Positions 24,184 through 34,823 are shown, numbered from the stretch's first letter. The stretch is DNA of 64,000 nt from Haloarcula amylovorans (GCF_004681185.1 NZ_SRIF01000001.1:1116001-1180000); one strand, 5' to 3'. The notes: a model not told the origin generated them from the letters alone. Numbers and translations: made by a program.

Positions 24184-24728
24184 AGGACGACCACGACGTG
24201 ACGGTTCTCCGTCTCGGCCATCGGCCGGGGCGGGACGAGCGAATGACCACCCACGTCGGTCTCACCGCGAGAGCTCTCGGTGCCGACCGGGTCGTGATGG
24301 CCGGGTCCGCCCGAGACCGAACGGACACCATCGTCGACATCACCGAGCGCTTCGGCGGCCCGATGGCAGTCGAGACGACCGAGGAACCGAAGGGATTCAT
24401 CCGCAACTTCGAGGGGACGGTCGTTCACTTGACGATGTACGGCGAGCCGATTCAGGACGTGGAGACCGACATCCGCGACGCCCACGCCGACGGGCCCCTC
24501 TTGCTCGTCGTGGGCGCGGAGAAAGTCCCCTTCGAGGTGTACGAGCGAGCCGACTACAACGTCGGCGTGACGAACCAGCCACACTCCGAGGTGGCGTCGC
24601 TGGCCGTCTTCCTCGACCGACTGTTCGAGGGCCGGGAACTCGACCGCGAGTGGGAGGACCCGGACCGCGTCGTCGTGCCGATGGAGACGGGCAAGCGAGT
24701 CGTCGACCCCGACGAGCGAGCGGAGTAA
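24180..24728 (+). CDS. trm56: tRNA (cytidine(56)-2'-O)-methyltransferase
   Basis: A 182-residue SPOUT-fold enzyme that 2'-O-methylates C56 in the T-loop of archaeal tRNAs with SAM. The sequence has VLRLGHRPGRDERMTTHVGL at the N-terminus, the FGGPMAVE region, VVHLTMYGEPI, LLLVVGAEKVPFEVYERADY and NVGVTNQPHSEVASLAVFLD, the knotted SAM-binding C-terminus of the family. It overlaps the DsbA-like gene by 4 bp (ATGA). Confidence 0.95.
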   Translation: MKDDHDVTVLRLGHRPGRDERMTTHVGLTARALGADRVVMAGSARDRTDTIVDITERFGGPMAVETTEEPKGFIRNFEGTVVHLTMYGEPIQDVETDIRDAHADGPLLLVVGAEKVPFEVYERADYNVGVTNQPHSEVASLAVFLDRLFEGRELDREWEDPDRVVVPMETGKRVVDPDERAE

Positions 24729-24784
24729 ACTGTCGGTCTGGCACGCCACTGCCTGTTTCCCGAGCATCGGCCGGGTCCGGTGGG

Positions 24785-24790
24785 TTTAAA
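24785..24790 (+). promoter_or_regulatory. TATA box of tfe
   Basis: TTTAAA is centred about 28 nt before the ATG at 24816 and settles that start over one 12 codons earlier. Confidence 0.6.
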
Positions 24791-24815
24791 CGCTTCACGG
24801 CCCGAACCTCAGCCA

Positions 24816-25346
24816 ATGGCTTTTGAGGAACTCCTGGAGGACCCGGTTATACAGAAATACCTCCACGAGCTAGTCGGACCGAAAGGGATGCCGGTCGCCG
24901 CCGCGCCGCCGGACGGCGAAGTGACCGACGAGGAACTGGCCGAGGAGCTCGGACTCGAACTAAACGACGTGCGCCGCGCACTCTTTATCCTCTACGAGAA
25001 CGATTTGGCGTCGTATCGCCGACTCCGAGACGAGGATTCTGGGTGGCTCACCTACCTCTGGACGTTCGAGTACGAGAAGATCCCCGAGCAACTCGAAGAG
25101 GAACTGTACCGCTTGCTCGACGGGCTCGAAGAGCGCCGCGAGTACGAGCGCAACAACGAGTTCTACCTCTGTGAGAACTGCGGCATCCGCTTCGAGTTCG
25201 GCGAAGCGATGGAGTTCGGCTTCGAGTGCCCCCAGTGTGGCAATCAGGTCGAGACCATGGAGAACACCCGTCTCGTCACCGCCATGGAAGATCGTATCGA
25301 GGAGCTACGCGACGAACTGAACGCAGACATGGACGCACAGGCCTAA
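24816..25346 (+). CDS. tfe: transcription initiation factor TFE (alpha subunit)
   Basis: A 176-residue homologue of TFIIE-alpha that helps RNA polymerase open promoters. The N-terminal winged helix (residues about 1-95) includes DEELAEELGLELNDVRRALF and DSGWLTYLWTFEYEKIPEQ. The C-terminal zinc ribbon has CENCGIRF and CPQCGNQV. It overlaps the next gene by one base (TAATG), so the DUF2110 gene is translated from the same mRNA. Confidence 0.97.
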   Translation: MAFEELLEDPVIQKYLHELVGPKGMPVAAAPPDGEVTDEELAEELGLELNDVRRALFILYENDLASYRRLRDEDSGWLTYLWTFEYEKIPEQLEEELYRLLDGLEERREYERNNEFYLCENCGIRFEFGEAMEFGFECPQCGNQVETMENTRLVTAMEDRIEELRDELNADMDAQA

Positions 25347-26017
25347 TGGTCGTCCTCGGAACCAAAGTGTACGTCACGGGCGACGCCCGTGATCGTTCGC
25401 TGGACGGACTGCGGTCGCTGGTCGCGAACGAACTCGGCGAACTCGACGTGGAGTTCGACGTCGGCCACCGGAAGGACGACTTCCCGACGGTCACTGTCGA
25501 CGGCCCCGACGCCACCGTTGCCCGGAACCTGCTCCGCGAGGAGTTCGGCGAGGTCGTCACTACCCACGAGGACGGCGAGACGTACGTCGGCACGCTCGAC
25601 TCGTGGGACGACGACGGGTTCGTCCTCGACGTTGGGTTCGGCCAGACAGTCCGGGTTTCCGCCGAAAACCTGGACCTCGGACAGGGCTCACCGAGTCAGA
25701 TCCGCAAACGCTTCGGGCTGGTCCAGCACATGCCCCTCCGGTTCGTCGCCGGCGACGACCCGCGGCTCGCCGACGAGGAGGTCGACCGTCTCTACGAGTG
25801 GACGCGGGGTAACGCTCGGGTCAACGCCAACAGCGTCACCCGCTCGGAGGCCCGCGCGACGGTCAACCGGGCCGGGCACGCACAGGACATCGTCACCGTC
25901 GAGCGCATCGGCCTTCTCGAACAGAGTATCATCTGCAACCCCGATACCGACGCACCAGGTCTCCTGTCGGACATCGGCCGCTTCATGCCCTCGGAACTGC
26001 TCGCCGTCGTTCCCTGA
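25346..26017 (+). CDS. DUF2110 family protein
   Basis: A 223-residue protein conserved in archaea: MVVLGTKVYVTGDARDRSLD, TVARNLLREEFGEV, the SH3-like GTLDSWDDDGFVLDVGFG, then SQIRKRFGLVQHMPLRF and GLLEQSIICNPDTDAPGLLS. The mid-section resembles KOW/S1-like nucleic-acid-binding barrels. Its one-base overlap with tfe and its wide occurrence suggest an information-processing role, but none is established here. DUF5803 follows after 3 bp. Confidence 0.88.
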   Translation: MVVLGTKVYVTGDARDRSLDGLRSLVANELGELDVEFDVGHRKDDFPTVTVDGPDATVARNLLREEFGEVVTTHEDGETYVGTLDSWDDDGFVLDVGFGQTVRVSAENLDLGQGSPSQIRKRFGLVQHMPLRFVAGDDPRLADEEVDRLYEWTRGNARVNANSVTRSEARATVNRAGHAQDIVTVERIGLLEQSIICNPDTDAPGLLSDIGRFMPSELLAVVP

Positions 26018-26020
26018 TAC

Positions 26021-26818
26021 ATGCATCGTCGCTACCTCGCTCTCGTCGCCGTCCTCGCGCTCGTCGGACTCTCCGGCTGTGCCGGGCTGTTCGGCTCGAA
26101 TCAGGTCTCGTCGGACCAGTTGAACCAGAACGCCAGCTACGACTGGGACGCGCAGTCTGACGTGAGCGTCACCCTCAATAAGTCGTCGTACGAGGCGGTC
26201 TACGCCGTCCAAAACAACGAGAGCCTCACGGTGTACGACCGCGACGGCCTCGGCCGGGAACAGAGCGTCCCCATCAGCGCACTCAAGTTCCGTTACGAGA
26301 ACGGGACGGTCGTCACGTCGGCGAACTCCTCGATGAACGCCACGCAGAGCCGGAGTCAGACGACCATCAACTTCCCGGGCAGCGGCAACGTCACCGGACA
26401 GGTCGCCTACACCGCCGCCCGTAGCGGCAAAGCCTACGCGACGCCGACTCACCTCCAGGGAGCCACCTATGCGGTGACGCTTCCGCCGGGCGGTCGCGTC
26501 GGCGTTCCGCTGCTCTCGCAGGTGAACCCCGGCGGCTACGAGACGAGCGTCGACGAGGAGACCGACCGCATGACGGTCCGCTGGCCCGACGGCGTCTCGG
26601 CCCAGCAGCTACGGGTCCGCTACTACCTCCAGCGCGACCTCTACATCTTCGGCGGCCTGTTCGTCGTCGCCATCGTCCTCGGGAGCATCGGCACGCTGTA
26701 CTACTACCGACAGGTACAGTCGGCGAGACGCCGCCGGAAGGAGGCCGGTATCGACTTAGAGGACGAGGAGACCGACGACGACTTCGGCGACGACGGGCCA
26801 CCGCCGGGCATGCGCTAG
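26021..26818 (+). CDS. DUF5803 family lipoprotein with C-terminal TM anchor
   Basis: A 265-residue protein with a Sec-type lipobox (LVGLSGCAGLF, Cys20), an exported beta-rich domain with several N-glycosylation sequons, one C-terminal membrane helix (about 205-228) and an acidic cytoplasmic tail. I recall it as the haloarchaeal DUF5803 family. It is the last gene of the tfe-DUF2110-DUF5803 unit (3 bp gap). Function unknown. Confidence 0.87.
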   Translation: MHRRYLALVAVLALVGLSGCAGLFGSNQVSSDQLNQNASYDWDAQSDVSVTLNKSSYEAVYAVQNNESLTVYDRDGLGREQSVPISALKFRYENGTVVTSANSSMNATQSRSQTTINFPGSGNVTGQVAYTAARSGKAYATPTHLQGATYAVTLPPGGRVGVPLLSQVNPGGYETSVDEETDRMTVRWPDGVSAQQLRVRYYLQRDLYIFGGLFVVAIVLGSIGTLYYYRQVQSARRRRKEAGIDLEDEETDDDFGDDGPPPGMR

Positions 26819-26856
26819 CCGTCGTCGCTGTGTTTAGTAGCGCACTCCGCCGCAGT

Positions 26857-26993
26857 CTTGAACAACCAGAACCCTCACTCGACAGCCAATTGAACAGCCG
26901 ACTCGGGCGGGACCGAAAGGGGCGGCACGCTCGACGCTGGCGCGGACCGACACGCACCGAGTCGAGCGCGTCGGGGCTTTCTGGCTGTTCGAG
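26857..26993. repeat. intergenic element bounded by imperfect 15 bp inverted repeats
   Basis: The left arm CTTGAACAACCAGAA (26857-26871) and right arm TTCTGGCTGTTCGAG (26979-26993) pair at 13 of 15 positions. The 107 bp between them holds further GAACAGCC and GGGACCGAAAGGGGC stretches and no gene. It lies between the DUF5803 and CinA-like genes. From memory, similar sequence blocks recur between genes in other haloarchaea; this needs a search. Confidence 0.5.
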
Positions 26994-27047
26994 ATGCGCT
27001 CGTTTCGCTCCCAGTTACTCGAACAACCCGTGGACGCTGACCGACAG

Positions 27048-27052
27048 TATTT
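27048..27052 (+). promoter_or_regulatory. TATA-like element of the CinA-like gene
   Basis: TATTT is centred about 28 nt before the ATG at 27078. Confidence 0.45.
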
Positions 27053-27077
27053 GTGTCGGCACGTCCTACCCGGGTGT

Positions 27078-27773
27078 ATGCGCGTCGCGGTGGTCACGGT
27101 CGGAGACGAACTGCTCGCCGGGGAGACGGTCAACACGAACGCCGCGTGGCTGGGCCGACAGTTAGCCGAGCGAGGCGCCACCGTCGAACGAACGACCGTC
27201 GTCCCCGACCGGACCGCCGACATCGCCCGGGTCGTCAACGAGTACCACGCCGACTACGATGCCGTCGTCGTCACCGGCGGTCTCGGCCCGACCCACGACG
27301 ACGTGACCATCGAGGGCGTCGCGGCTGCGTTCGGCCGGGACGTCGTCGAGAGCGAGGAGGCACTGGCGTGGCTGGCCGAAAACGGCGGCTACACGCGCGA
27401 AGACTTGGCTACTGGGACCGGCGAGGTCCCCGAAGGCAGTCGCGTCCTTCCGAATCACGAGGGGGTCGCCCCGGGCTGTGTCGTCGAGAACTGCTACGTC
27501 TTACCGGGCGTTCCGGGAGAGATGAAGCGGATGTTCGAGGAGATCGCCGACGAGTTCAGCGGCCAGCAGCGGTACGTCCGCACCGTCGACGCCGCCGAAC
27601 CCGAGAGCGCACTGCTCTCCCGAATCGACGAAGTGCGGGGAAAATTCGCCGTCAAAGTTGGGAGCTACCCCGGGGAGTACGTGACGGTGCGCTTCGAGTC
27701 GACTGACGAGTCGGCCGTCGAGGACGCGGCCGCGTGGCTCAGAGAGCGCGTCGAACAGCCCGAAAGCGAGTGA
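27078..27773 (+). CDS. CinA-like (competence/damage-inducible A, MoCF-biosynthesis fold) protein
   Basis: A 231-residue protein with the molybdopterin-binding fold: VVTVGDELLAGETVNTNAAW, VVVTGGLGPTHDDVTIEGVA and GVAPGCVVENCYVLPGVPGEM. Only the N-terminal COG1058 half is present; the C-terminal nicotinamide-nucleotide deamidase domain of bacterial CinA is missing, as is common in archaea. The enzymatic role is uncertain (ADP-ribose pyrophosphatase activity is known for some relatives). Confidence 0.9.
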   Translation: MRVAVVTVGDELLAGETVNTNAAWLGRQLAERGATVERTTVVPDRTADIARVVNEYHADYDAVVVTGGLGPTHDDVTIEGVAAAFGRDVVESEEALAWLAENGGYTREDLATGTGEVPEGSRVLPNHEGVAPGCVVENCYVLPGVPGEMKRMFEEIADEFSGQQRYVRTVDAAEPESALLSRIDEVRGKFAVKVGSYPGEYVTVRFESTDESAVEDAAAWLRERVEQPESE

Positions 27774-27777
27774 CGTT

Positions 27778-27894
27778 TTAGCGGACGAGGTAGCGGTACC
27801 AGGCAGCGGTGAGGAGGAGTCCGCCGATGGTCAACACTGCACCGGCGGCACTGATGACGCCGGTCTGGACGCCCGCTTGCAGGAGTGATATCAT
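27778..27894 (-). CDS. 38-residue single-TM membrane protein
   Basis: A tiny frame from the ATG at 27894 to the TAA at 27778-27780 encodes MISLLQAGVQTGVISAAGA, a hydrophobic run (VLTIGGLLLTAA) and the basic end WYRYLVR. Third positions are GC-rich, and a TATA-like CCTTTCAA lies about 27-30 nt upstream on the minus strand. The topology is one helix with a positive C-terminus. It sits between the CinA-like and NAD-kinase-like genes, antisense to neither. Function unknown. Confidence 0.6.
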   Translation of the reverse strand: MISLLQAGVQTGVISAAGAVLTIGGLLLTAAWYRYLVR

Positions 27895-27942
27895 ATCGAT
27901 GCCTTCTGTGGGCGGTGGCTTGAAAGGCACGTTCCCGGGCGT

Positions 27943-27948
27943 CTTTTG
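27943..27948 (+). promoter_or_regulatory. TATA-like element of the NAD-kinase-like gene
   Basis: CTTTTG is centred about 27 nt before the ATG at 27972. Confidence 0.4.
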
Positions 27949-27971
27949 CCGCCGGGTGTCGTAGGCCCGCT

Positions 27972-29045
27972 ATGCGACGAATCGGTGTCGTGGTCAACCC
28001 CATCGCCGGTATGGGCGGCCGCGTAGGGCTGAAGGGAACCGACGGGAAAGTCGCCGAGGCGCGCGAGCGCGGCGCTGAGCAGCGCGCTCCGGAGCGGGCA
28101 CGCGAAGCGCTCGCGTCGCTGGCAGCGGCGGGGACCGACGTGGAGTTGCTGACCTACGGCGACCCGATGGGTGCTACGGAGGCCCGCGACGCCGGATTCG
28201 ACCCGACAGTGGTCGGCCACCCCGCAGACCCCGGCACGACGACGACGGCGGACACGCGAGCGGCGGTACGGGCGTTCGCCGACCGCAGTGTCGACGCGAT
28301 TCTCTTCGTCGGCGGCGACGGGACGGCCGTCGACGTAGCCGAGACGCTCGACGAACTGGACGACGAGACGCCGATTCTGGGCGTCCCGGCGGGCGTGAAA
28401 GTCTACTCCTCGGTGTTCGGCGTCTCGCCGCGCGCGGCGGGTCGCATCGCCGCCACGTTCACCGAGACGGAGCCCGCTGAGGTCAACGACATCGACGAGG
28501 ACGCCTTCAGAGGCGGCGAGGTCGTGACCGAACTCCGCGCTGTGGCGACCGTGCCGGTGGCCGATCAGCGCCAGTCGGCGAAGCAACTCGGCGGCGGCAC
28601 CGTCGAGACGCTGGCGGAGGGCGTCGCGGAGAGCGTCCGCCCCGGCGTCACCTACGTGCTCGGGCCGGGGAGTACGGTCGGTGCGATAAAGGAGCGACTG
28701 GGATTTCAGGGAACGACGCTCGGCGTGGATGTCTGGCGGGACGGCGACCTCCTCGTCAGGGACGCCGCCGAATCGGACATCCTCGACGCGCTCGGCAAGG
28801 AGAACGTCATCGTCGTCTCACCCATCGGCGGACAGGGGTTCGTCTTCGGGCGCGGGAACCAACAGCTCTCTCCCGAGGTCATTCGACGATGTGAAATCGA
28901 GGTCGTCGCCTCCCGTCGGAAACTCGACGAGATCGGATCGTTGCGGGTCGATACCGGCGATGCGTCCCTCGACGCCGATCTCGCTGGCTGGCGCAAGGTC
29001 CGCGTTGGCCGGTTCGAACAGCGTCTCGTCGAGGTGCTGGCCTGA
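27972..29045 (+). CDS. ATP-NAD kinase family protein
   Basis: A 357-residue protein of the NAD kinase/diacylglycerol kinase superfamily: RRIGVVVNPIAGMGGRVGLK at the N-terminus, the phosphate-binding GGDGT at 114-118 and GVPAGVKVYSSVFGVSP. The C-terminal half (ENVIVVSPIGGQGFVFGRGN) matches the AcoX/COG3199 branch, which is distinct from the main NadK. The acceptor could be NAD or another metabolite; this is not fixed by the sequence. Confidence 0.88.
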   Translation: MRRIGVVVNPIAGMGGRVGLKGTDGKVAEARERGAEQRAPERAREALASLAAAGTDVELLTYGDPMGATEARDAGFDPTVVGHPADPGTTTTADTRAAVRAFADRSVDAILFVGGDGTAVDVAETLDELDDETPILGVPAGVKVYSSVFGVSPRAAGRIAATFTETEPAEVNDIDEDAFRGGEVVTELRAVATVPVADQRQSAKQLGGGTVETLAEGVAESVRPGVTYVLGPGSTVGAIKERLGFQGTTLGVDVWRDGDLLVRDAAESDILDALGKENVIVVSPIGGQGFVFGRGNQQLSPEVIRRCEIEVVASRRKLDEIGSLRVDTGDASLDADLAGWRKVRVGRFEQRLVEVLA

Positions 29046-29117
29046 CGAGCGTGGAGAAATCGACTCGCACGACTATTGATTGTATTTGTTCGAGCATATT
29101 AATTGGCGTATAGTGAA

Positions 29118-29123
29118 GATTAA
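29118..29123 (+). promoter_or_regulatory. TATA-like element of the PhoU-type gene
   Basis: GATTAA is centred about 30 nt before the ATG at 29150. The 100 bp upstream region is unusually AT-rich and could hold operator sites. Confidence 0.4.
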
Positions 29124-29149
29124 GGTCTACCGCGAATAACAAAGGGCAT

Positions 29150-30184
29150 ATGGAAACGCGGAAAGTCCAGCGGCTGGGTCCGTCGACGCTCGCCATGACG
29201 TTACCGTCGGAGTGGGCCAGCGAGCACAACGTCGAAAAAGGAGACGAAGTGTCGCTTCGGATGGGTGGGAAAGGGACGCTGACCGTCCTCCCCGAGTCCG
29301 TCCAGACGGAGGAGTCAGAGGCGATAATTCACGCCGAGAACCTCTCTGCCGACGCCGTCGAGCGGGCCATCGTCGCCCAGTACGTCCTCGGCCGGCGCAT
29401 CATCCACGTCGAGGCACCAGAAGGAGAGACGCTCGAATCCGCTCACATCAACGCCGTCTACAACGCCGAGACCCAACTCATGGGACTGGGCGTCATTGAG
29501 GAGACGCCAAACCGCATCACCATCCGCTGTTCGGTCGACCCCGAGGACTTCACGCTCGACAACCTTCTCGAACGACTGGAGTCGACCGGCTCGACGATGC
29601 GAAACGAGGCTGTCAAGGCGCTGGCCCACGGTAACCCCGACCTCGCACAGCGAGCGCTGAACCGGGAGCGACAGGCGAACAAGATTTTCGTCCTCCTGTT
29701 GCGCCTCATCTTCACCGCCTACCAGAACCCCAACCTGGCGCGAGCGGTGGGGCTGGAGGACGGCTTCCCGCTCATCGGCTATCGCTCTATCGCGAAGAAC
29801 CTCGAACTCACCGCGGACAACGCCGAGGACATCGCCGAGATTGCCTTAGAGACGACCGACCACTCGCTGGACGTCGAGAGTTCGACGATGCGTCGCATCC
29901 GCGATTTCACCGACGAGGTCAACGAGATAACCGGGCTCGCGGTGCAGGCCGCCGTCGAACGCGATTACGACACTGCGATTCAGGTGCGGGAGACCTACTC
30001 GAAAATCGGCGATAAGGAACACGACATCCTCGGTGACCTCCCGGAGATGGACAACGAGAGTTTACTGCAGGTCCGTGAGGTTCTCGTCAGCCTCCAGCAG
30101 ACCGCCGAGTATGCGGTCAGGAACGCCGAAATCGCCACGAACCTCGCGCTCGACGAGGAATCCGAACACACGACCATCCGGTAA
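29150..30184 (+). CDS. phoU: phosphate uptake regulator, AbrB-PhoU fusion
   Basis: A 344-residue protein. Residues 1-50 form a SpoVT/AbrB DNA-binding domain (KVQRLGPSTLAMTLPSEWAS). The rest holds two PhoU three-helix repeats (around 110-215 and 225-330, with RDFTDEVNEITGLAVQAA and QVREVLVSLQQTAEYAVRNA). This archaeal type is thought to control phosphate transport transcription directly. No pst genes lie beside it. Confidence 0.92.
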   Translation: METRKVQRLGPSTLAMTLPSEWASEHNVEKGDEVSLRMGGKGTLTVLPESVQTEESEAIIHAENLSADAVERAIVAQYVLGRRIIHVEAPEGETLESAHINAVYNAETQLMGLGVIEETPNRITIRCSVDPEDFTLDNLLERLESTGSTMRNEAVKALAHGNPDLAQRALNRERQANKIFVLLLRLIFTAYQNPNLARAVGLEDGFPLIGYRSIAKNLELTADNAEDIAEIALETTDHSLDVESSTMRRIRDFTDEVNEITGLAVQAAVERDYDTAIQVRETYSKIGDKEHDILGDLPEMDNESLLQVREVLVSLQQTAEYAVRNAEIATNLALDEESEHTTIR

Positions 30185-30240
30185 GCTATCGACAGCTATT
30201 CGACTCGCGTTCTCGCGGCAACGCTCCAATCTTCTCGCAC

Positions 30241-30247
30241 ACTTAAC
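30241..30247 (+). promoter_or_regulatory. TATA-like element of the aldehyde dehydrogenase-ThDP operon
   Basis: ACTTAAC is centred about 29 nt before the ATG at 30274. Confidence 0.45.
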
Positions 30248-30273
30248 CGTCTGGACGGCGAATTCGGCGTGTC

Positions 30274-31634
<1,361 letters not shown>

Positions 31635-31635
<1 letters not shown>

Positions 31636-33221
31636 TGCAGGCCTCTGACCTGCTGGTCGCGTGTCTCGAAAGCGAGGGCGTCGAGCACGTCTTCGGCCTG
31701 CCGGGTGAGGAGATGGAGGAACTCCTGTTCTCGATTCGGGACTCCGAGGTGACGTTCGTCCCGGTGCGCCACGAACAGGGCGCGGCGTTCATGGCTGACG
31801 TCCACGGTCGACTGACCGGCGACGCCGGGGTCTGCCTCTCGACGCTCGGCCCCGGCGCGACGAACCTCCTCACGGGCGTCGCCGACGCACATCTCGATAA
31901 GAGCCCCCTCGTCGCAATCACCGCACAGGGGAGTCTCGAACGCCTCCACAAGGAGAGCCACCAGGCCCTCGACGTCATCGACTTGTTCGCCCCCATCACG
32001 AAGTGGAACGCCCAACTCAACGACCCCGACATCATCCACGAGTCGGTCCGCAAGGCGTTCAAGATGGCCGAACACGAGAAACCCGGCGCGACACACCTCG
32101 AACTCCCCGAGGACGTAGCCGCCGAGGACGCCGAGGTCGAGCCGATGCCGACCCGCGACCGGGTCCGGGTCGGCGCGCCGGACAGGGAGACGCTCGACCG
32201 GGTGAAGTCACTCCTCGAGGAGGCTGACCGGCCGCTGATTATCGCCGGCAACGGCGCGGTACGTACGCGGGCCGCCTCGCAGTTGCGCGCCCTCGTCGAC
32301 GCGACGGACGTACCGACCGTCTCGACGTACATGGGGAAGGGCGCAGTCTCGGACGAAGACGAACACTCGCTGATGACGCTGGACTCGGGGGCACACGGCG
32401 AGGCCGCGGGCGCTATCGCGGAGGCGGACCTCGTCCTCACTGTCGGCTACGACATCGCCGAGCACGACCCGGCGAACTGGGACCACGGCAACCCCATCGT
32501 CCACATCGATAGCCAACCGGCCGAGGTGTACGAAGCCTACAACCCGACGGTAGAGGTGGTCGCGGACATCGGCGAGACGCTCCGGGAACTCACCGAGTGG
32601 TGCGAGGCGAACGCTCCGGTGTTCGACACGCAGTGGTATACGGAGCTCCGCGACCACATCGTCGATGACATCGACCGCGAACCGGACGCAGACGCGCCGT
32701 TTACCGTCGAAAGCGTCGTCCCGGTGTTGCGCGATGCGATGGCCGACGACGACGTGCTCATCTCCGACGTCGGGAACCACAAGATGGCCATCGCCCAGAA
32801 CTTCCCGACCTACGAGCCGAACACATGCATCATCTCGAACGGGCTGGCGTCGATGGGAATCGGCGTCCCTGGGGGACTGGCCGCAGACCTCGCGGTCGAT
32901 TCGAACGTCGTCGTCGGGACGGGCGACGGCGGCTTCCTGATGAACGCCGCCGAAATCGAGACCGCGACCAGACTTGGCTGTTCGTACACCATCGTCGTCT
33001 TCTGCGACGACGACTACGGGCTCATCTCCCGAAAACAGTCGTCTCACACCGGCGAGTCATTCGGAACGAAGCTCACCACGCCCGACCTCGTCACGTTCGC
33101 CGAGAGCTTCGGCATCGACGGGTACCGGGCCGATTCGGCAGAGGAACTCGAAACCGCACTCGACGAGGCCGTCGACGGCGATATGGCGCTCATCGAAGTG
33201 CCGGTCGAAGGAACAGACTGA
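31635..33221 (+). CDS. acetolactate synthase-like ThDP enzyme (catabolic AlsS type)
   Basis: A 528-residue ThDP enzyme with the three usual domains. The cofactor Glu is in VRHEQGAAFMADVHGRL, followed by LSTLGPGATNLLTGVADA and LHKESHQALDVIDLFAPITKW. The metal/ThDP motif reads GDGGFLMNAAEIETATRLG...CDDDYGLI, with Cys-Asp in place of the Asn-Asn of anabolic ALS, as in FAD-independent AlsS (WNDSTYD). No small regulatory subunit is nearby. Acetolactate synthesis is the best guess; a 2-oxoacid decarboxylase is also possible. Confidence 0.87.
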
Positions 33222-33260
33222 GCGAAAGCGCGGAGCGTCGGCGACTCGGCGCGGGGGCCG

Positions 33261-34508
33261 TCAGCCAGCGAGACCGAGCAAGCCGCCGTCGTCCGTCTCG
33301 GTCGTCACGCCGGTCGAGGGCGGTATCGGCGTCTTCGACGGGTTAGCTGGTGACGCTGACTCCGTCGGCGTCTCAGCGGCTGTTTGCGTCTCCCCACTAG
33401 GTGTTTGTGTCGCCGTTTCGCCGTCATCGCCGAACAGACCGCCGTCGGAGTCCGTCGCCGTCTCCGTCGCGGTCGGCGTTCCGTCTCCGGTGCCATCGTC
33501 AGTACCGCCGTCAGCGTCCCCACCGGCTTCTGCGCTCGCGTTCGCACCCGTCGGATACTGTCCTTTGTTTCCGAAGATGTCCGTCTCGATGGTCTTCGAG
33601 TAGTCGATAGAGCGCAGGTCGATGCGGAACTGCTCGCCGCTGGCCTCGACGACGAGATAGAAGTCGATATAGAGGTCCGTCACCTGATTGCGTTCGAGGT
33701 GGGTGACCCACCACTCGTCTAAGTTCTCGTTCTGGATGGCGGTGGTCGTCCCGAGCGTCTTCGTCTGGCCCGGCCCGATAGTGTAGCCACGGTCAGTCTC
33801 ACCCTCGCCGACGGTGACGTCGTTCATCGTGATTTCGTAGCCGATTTTCGTGACAGTGTACGGGTAGGGCTTGGGATTGAACACCGTGAAGTCGAGTTTC
33901 ATCGGCGTCTCTTCCTCGGTGAGGTTCCCCTGGTCCCACTGCCCTCGCGTCTCGTTGACGTAGAGGAGCGGATTCGAGAGCAGCGCCTGCTCGGACTCTA
34001 TCGGGCGCGTCTCCGTCGAGTTGAACTGCCCGATGATGTCGGTCTCTATCGCTTGTCCCTGCTGGACCGAGATCGAGCGGCCGCCGATCAGCGAGGAGGT
34101 GACGTCGGCGTCGATGGTCACCTGCGTCCGCTCGCCGTTCTCGATGTGGGTGTGCCACCACGGCGGAATCTGTCCATTTTGCATCCGCGTCGAGAAGTCG
34201 AGACTCGTATTCCCCTGTTCCAGTGCGAGGCCGCTCTTGTTACCCGAGGCCATCCGCACGTCGTTCATGGCCACGGTGTAGTCGACAGCCGTGCTCCCGA
34301 GCAGACTCCCGATGAAGTCCGGGTTCGGGTTGTGCAACAGTAACGTCGTCTGTACCCCCGTTGTCTCGTTCGAGACGCCGCCGAAGTGGTTGTCGACGGA
34401 TTCGACCGTCGGCGTCCCGACGACGCCGAGTGCGAACGCGCCCCCCACGCTCAGGCCGAGCACCACGGCAACCGCGGCGACAATCTTCAGTAGTCCGAAT
34501 CCTGCCAT
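33261..34508 (-). CDS. LEA14-like membrane-anchored protein with two WHy domains
   Basis: A 415-residue protein with an N-terminal membrane anchor (residues 5-30) and two Water-stress/Hypersensitive-response (LEA_2) beta-sandwich repeats (about 35-150 and 190-315; each has the motif of short-lived NP positions, LLLHNPNPDF and FTVFNPKPYPY). A Thr/Asp/Gly-rich disordered tail of about 90 residues contains two DGGLFG/DGGLLG repeats. It is probably exported and protects against osmotic or desiccation stress by analogy. ATG at 34508; a GTG precedes it by one codon. Confidence 0.88.
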   Translation of the reverse strand: MAGFGLLKIVAAVAVVLGLSVGGAFALGVVGTPTVESVDNHFGGVSNETTGVQTTLLLHNPNPDFIGSLLGSTAVDYTVAMNDVRMASGNKSGLALEQGNTSLDFSTRMQNGQIPPWWHTHIENGERTQVTIDADVTSSLIGGRSISVQQGQAIETDIIGQFNSTETRPIESEQALLSNPLLYVNETRGQWDQGNLTEEETPMKLDFTVFNPKPYPYTVTKIGYEITMNDVTVGEGETDRGYTIGPGQTKTLGTTTAIQNENLDEWWVTHLERNQVTDLYIDFYLVVEASGEQFRIDLRSIDYSKTIETDIFGNKGQYPTGANASAEAGGDADGGTDDGTGDGTPTATETATDSDGGLFGDDGETATQTPSGETQTAAETPTESASPANPSKTPIPPSTGVTTETDDGGLLGLAG

Positions 34509-34595
34509 CACACAGGTCTCTCTCGTCGGTCATTATATGTGCTATGTCTGACTCACCCCGAATGAACTAAGTGTGCTACAGCGATACGCTCTGGC

Positions 34596-34823
34596 ATGGC
34601 TACGCAGACGAAGTCGGACATGGGCGTCGGTCTCGGACTAGTGCTCGGACTCGTCGCCGTCGGCGCGGCGGTGATGACGGCGCTCTACAGCTACAACTAC
34701 GCGATTGCCCACGCACAGGGCGGAGAGACGGCGGGACTGCTCGCAAACAGCGGCGTCGCCTTCGGCGTCGCCATGCTCGCGGCGGGGCTGGCACTGGTCG
34801 CTATCCACGCCTACGACGGCTGA
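34596..34823 (+). CDS. small two-TM protein (DUF7525 type)
   Basis: A 75-residue protein with two membrane helices (about 10-32 and 48-70) joined by a short polar loop (HAQGGETAG). I recall it as the haloarchaeal DUF7525 family of unknown function. Its TGA stop (34821-34823) lies inside the second copy of the palindromic repeat. A TATA-like AACTAAG lies about 28 nt before the ATG. Confidence 0.8.
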   Translation: MATQTKSDMGVGLGLVLGLVAVGAAVMTALYSYNYAIAHAQGGETAGLLANSGVAFGVAMLAAGLALVAIHAYDG

